Assembly (NCBI GenBank): GCA_013695295.1
Contig: JACDAS010000312.1
Location: 1 to 7,593, forward strand
Reading direction: 5' to 3'
Source: Actinomycetota bacterium
Lineage (GTDB): Bacteria; Actinomycetota; Thermoleophilia; Gaiellales; Gaiellaceae
DNA length: 7,593 nt
Below the pieces are notes generated by a model. That model was not told the origin of the DNA. It was given only the letters and a program-made list of their open reading frames with translations, and ran no database searches. Shown here piece after piece: positions 6,150 to 7,593 of the stretch. Each line of letters begins with the position of its first letter. Positions within the stretch are counted from its first letter, which is position 1. A program made the position numbers and the translations under genes.

Positions 6150-7139
6150 TCACGCCGGCCCGCGAGTCCGCCTGCGCCGGACGAGCACCGTCTCCCGGAA
6201 CCGGCGCGGAGCGGGGGCGAGCAGCGGGATCGACGCCGCGAGCAGGCAGTAGGCGGGGAGCGCCGGGAGCATCGTCCGATAGAAGCTGCCGTCGAGCACG
6301 TCCGAGCTCGAGCCCTGGACCCCGAGGAAGGTGAAGAACCAGCCGGCAACGAGCAGCGCCGCGGGCAGGGAGCGCCTGGCGATCGCGATCGCGCCGGCGA
6401 GGGGCAGCCACTCGAGCACGCGCAGGCTGTAGAAGAACTCCCGGACGAAGGTGAAGTTGTGCGCCAGGCCGTCCCAGTTGCCCGGCTCGAGGCCTTCGGC
6501 GCTCCCGCGAACGAGGACGACCACGAGCGCGGGGAGCAGGCCGACCGCAAGCGTCAGCGCGTGCCTGGGACGCCTCGCCGCGACGAGGGCGACCAGGGCC
6601 GCGGGCGCGAAGAGCAGAGCCGAGGCGTCGACGAGGGCCGCACCCCCGGCCGCGAGGCCGGCGGCGAGTGCCCGAAAACGCCCGTGCCGGAGCGCGCGGA
6701 ACGTCGAGAGCGCGGCCAGCAGCAACAGCACCATGGCGGGGAACTCGCCGCTCTCCGTCAGGCCGAGCGCGCGGGGAAGAATCTCGTCGGTGTAGCGGAA
6801 CCGGTAGCGCGGGTCGTAGAGCGGGATGACGGCGAACGGCGCCGCCACCCAGACGAGGCCTGCGAAGGCGCCGAGCCAGTGCCCCCCGAGGCCGGCGCCG
6901 ATCCGGTAGACGCAGCCGAGGGCGATCGGCAGCCCGACGAGGACGCAGCCCCAGACGAACGCGGAGGAGTCGTTCCGGTGGCGGCTCGCGTGGAGCAGGA
7001 TGGCCGCCCACTGGACGACCTGGAGCGCCGCGAGGACGACGAACCGGCGACGCAGGAGCCACGCCCCGAGCCGTCGCTTCGGGATCCTCCGCGCGCCGCT
7101 CGTGGCCAGCCGGAGCGCGATCCAGCTACGAAGCGGCAT
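6150..7139 (-). CDS. Polytopic membrane protein, GT-C glycosyltransferase-like core
   Basis: The 329-residue protein has a basic N-terminus and about eight or nine hydrophobic helices (about 33-50, 58-77, 86-107, 134-150, 155-185, 193-211, 240-256, 259-276, 290-309). Several stretches resemble family 39 or other GT-C transferases: VYRIGAGLGGHWLGAFAGLVW (77-97), GLAAGGAALVDASALLFAPA (161-180), and a C-terminal FYRTMLPALPAYCLLAAS (286-303) near a short basic tail. In GT-C enzymes the first helix is followed by a long outer loop with an acidic catalytic motif. Here the gap between helices 1 and 2 is only about eight residues. The only acidic loop early on is LYDPRYRFRYTDEILPR (107-123). It could be a divergent transferase or a non-catalytic relative. 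ATG 7139 overlaps the end of fcl by 14 nt, and no Shine-Dalgarno sequence is visible. The membrane nature is certain; the family is tentative. Confidence 0.8.
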   Translation of the reverse strand: MPLRSWIALRLATSGARRIPKRRLGAWLLRRRFVVLAALQVVQWAAILLHASRHRNDSSAFVWGCVLVGLPIALGCVYRIGAGLGGHWLGAFAGLVWVAAPFAVIPLYDPRYRFRYTDEILPRALGLTESGEFPAMVLLLLAALSTFRALRHGRFRALAAGLAAGGAALVDASALLFAPAALVALVAARRPRHALTLAVGLLPALVVVLVRGSAEGLEPGNWDGLAHNFTFVREFFYSLRVLEWLPLAGAIAIARRSLPAALLVAGWFFTFLGVQGSSSDVLDGSFYRTMLPALPAYCLLAASIPLLAPAPRRFRETVLVRRRRTRGPA

Positions 7140-7593
7140 ACGCGGGCGCGGAGGCCCGGAACCACGCGATCGTGCGCTCGAGCCCCTCGCGGAGCGCTGT
7201 CCGGGCCTCGAACCCGAACAGCTCGCGCGCCCGCGTCGTGTCGAGTGCGCGGCGCGGCTGGCCGTTCGGCATCGACTCGTCCCAGACGATCTCGCCCTCG
7301 AAGCCCGTCAGCTCCGCGATCAGCTCGGCGAGCTCGCGGATCGAGATCTCGGCGCCGGTACCGAGGTTGACGGGCTCGGCTCCGTCGTAGCGCTCGGCCG
7401 CGAGCGCGAGCCCCTCGGCGGCGTCGTCGACGTACAGGAACTCGCGGGTCGGCGAGCCGTCGCCCCAGAGGACGACTTCCGCCGGCGAGTCGACCAGCTT
7501 CCGGATCAGGTCCGGGATCACGTGGGCGTTCGTCAGGTGAAAGTTGTCGCGCGGCCCGTAGAGGTTCGCGGGCAGGAGGAAGATCGCGTCGAG
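7126..7593 (-). CDS. fcl: GDP-L-fucose synthase, C-terminal part (5' end outside window)
   Basis: The frame is open to the right edge, giving 155 visible residues that end at TAG 7128-7126. The visible part reads LLPANLYGPRDNF followed by NAHVIPDLIRK, then VVLWGDGSPTREFLYVDDAA, VNLGTGAEISIRELAELI, DESMPNGQPRRALD and LREGLERTIAWF. This order closely follows the C-terminal half of Fcl/WcaG, including the substrate-contacting Arg in the REFLYVDD motif and the proline-rich P-N-G-Q-P-R-R segment. The enzyme is an NADPH-dependent epimerase/reductase that turns GDP-4-keto-6-deoxymannose into GDP-L-fucose in the cytosol. The NADP-binding domain and the Ser-Tyr-Lys catalytic residues lie outside the window. 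The GTG near 7521 is internal (a Val in AHVIP) and not a start. The 3' end overlaps the downstream membrane-protein gene by 14 nt. A related GDP-sugar epimerase is possible but less likely. Confidence 0.87.
   Translation of the reverse strand, partial: LDAIFLLPANLYGPRDNFHLTNAHVIPDLIRKLVDSPAEVVLWGDGSPTREFLYVDDAAEGLALAAERYDGAEPVNLGTGAEISIRELAELIAELTGFEGEIVWDESMPNGQPRRALDTTRARELFGFEARTALREGLERTIAWFRASAPAYAAS

Noticed and set aside
6811..6820. GGGTCGTAGA in the membrane-protein gene, identical to the core of the kelch repeat word
   Set aside because: Both encode L-Y-D-P on the minus strand; one isolated ten-base match with different flanks is coincidence, not a transferred repeat.
6099..7370. 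Plus-strand open frame of 423 codons opposite the membrane protein
   Set aside because: A highly charged Glu/Arg/Gly/Pro translation is what antisense of a Leu/Ala/Val-rich membrane gene looks like. No motif is seen.
1..7593. CRISPR array, tRNA or rRNA gene, insertion sequence, attachment site
   Set aside because: No direct-repeat/spacer pattern, transposase motif, terminal inverted repeats or RNA-gene-like sequence was seen; coding sequence fills almost the whole window.

Overview
The window is very G+C-rich (third codon positions are almost all G or C), is packed with genes, and uses GTG starts freely. This fits a high-GC bacterium, most likely an actinomycete-type lineage (Thermoleophilia-like by general impression). 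No marker gene fixes the taxonomy. Every recognisable gene points to one theme: a cell-surface polysaccharide or glycolipid biosynthesis locus.

Plus strand, 1-5050: six tightly packed genes read left to right. They are (1) the 3' end of a probable polysaccharide deacetylase, (2) a full-length initiating sugar-phosphate transferase of the WbaP/WcaJ type, (3) a class I SAM-dependent methyltransferase, (4) a CgeB-type GT-B glycosyltransferase, (5) a DPM1-like family 2 glycosyltransferase and (6) a small DUF2304-type membrane protein with a coiled-coil tail. The junctions are +1, +1, -4, -8 and -4 nt, so this looks like one translationally coupled operon. Only the last gene has a strong Shine-Dalgarno sequence.

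Minus strand, 7593-5038: three genes run towards the first operon. They are the 3' part of GDP-L-fucose synthase (fcl), a polytopic membrane protein that resembles the core of GT-C glycosyltransferases but lacks the usual first catalytic loop, and a secreted seven-repeat kelch protein. The fcl and membrane-protein genes overlap by 14 nt. The membrane-protein and kelch genes are 29 nt apart. The two operons meet tail to tail with a 13-nt overlap of coding sequence (5038-5050).

Working model (inference): GDP-fucose is made through fcl. The WbaP-like enzyme loads the first sugar phosphate onto undecaprenyl phosphate. The CgeB-like and GT2 enzymes, and perhaps the GT-C-like protein, add sugars or make a polyprenyl-phosphate sugar donor with DUF2304. 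The methyltransferase and deacetylase decorate the glycan, and the kelch protein may act outside the cell. There is no gene-free stretch over 300 bases, and no tRNA, rRNA, CRISPR array or mobile element is visible. The most interesting points are the GT2-DUF2304 pair as a possible analogue of eukaryotic DPM1-DPM3, the GT-C-like protein without its normal catalytic loop, and the secreted kelch propeller in a glycan locus.
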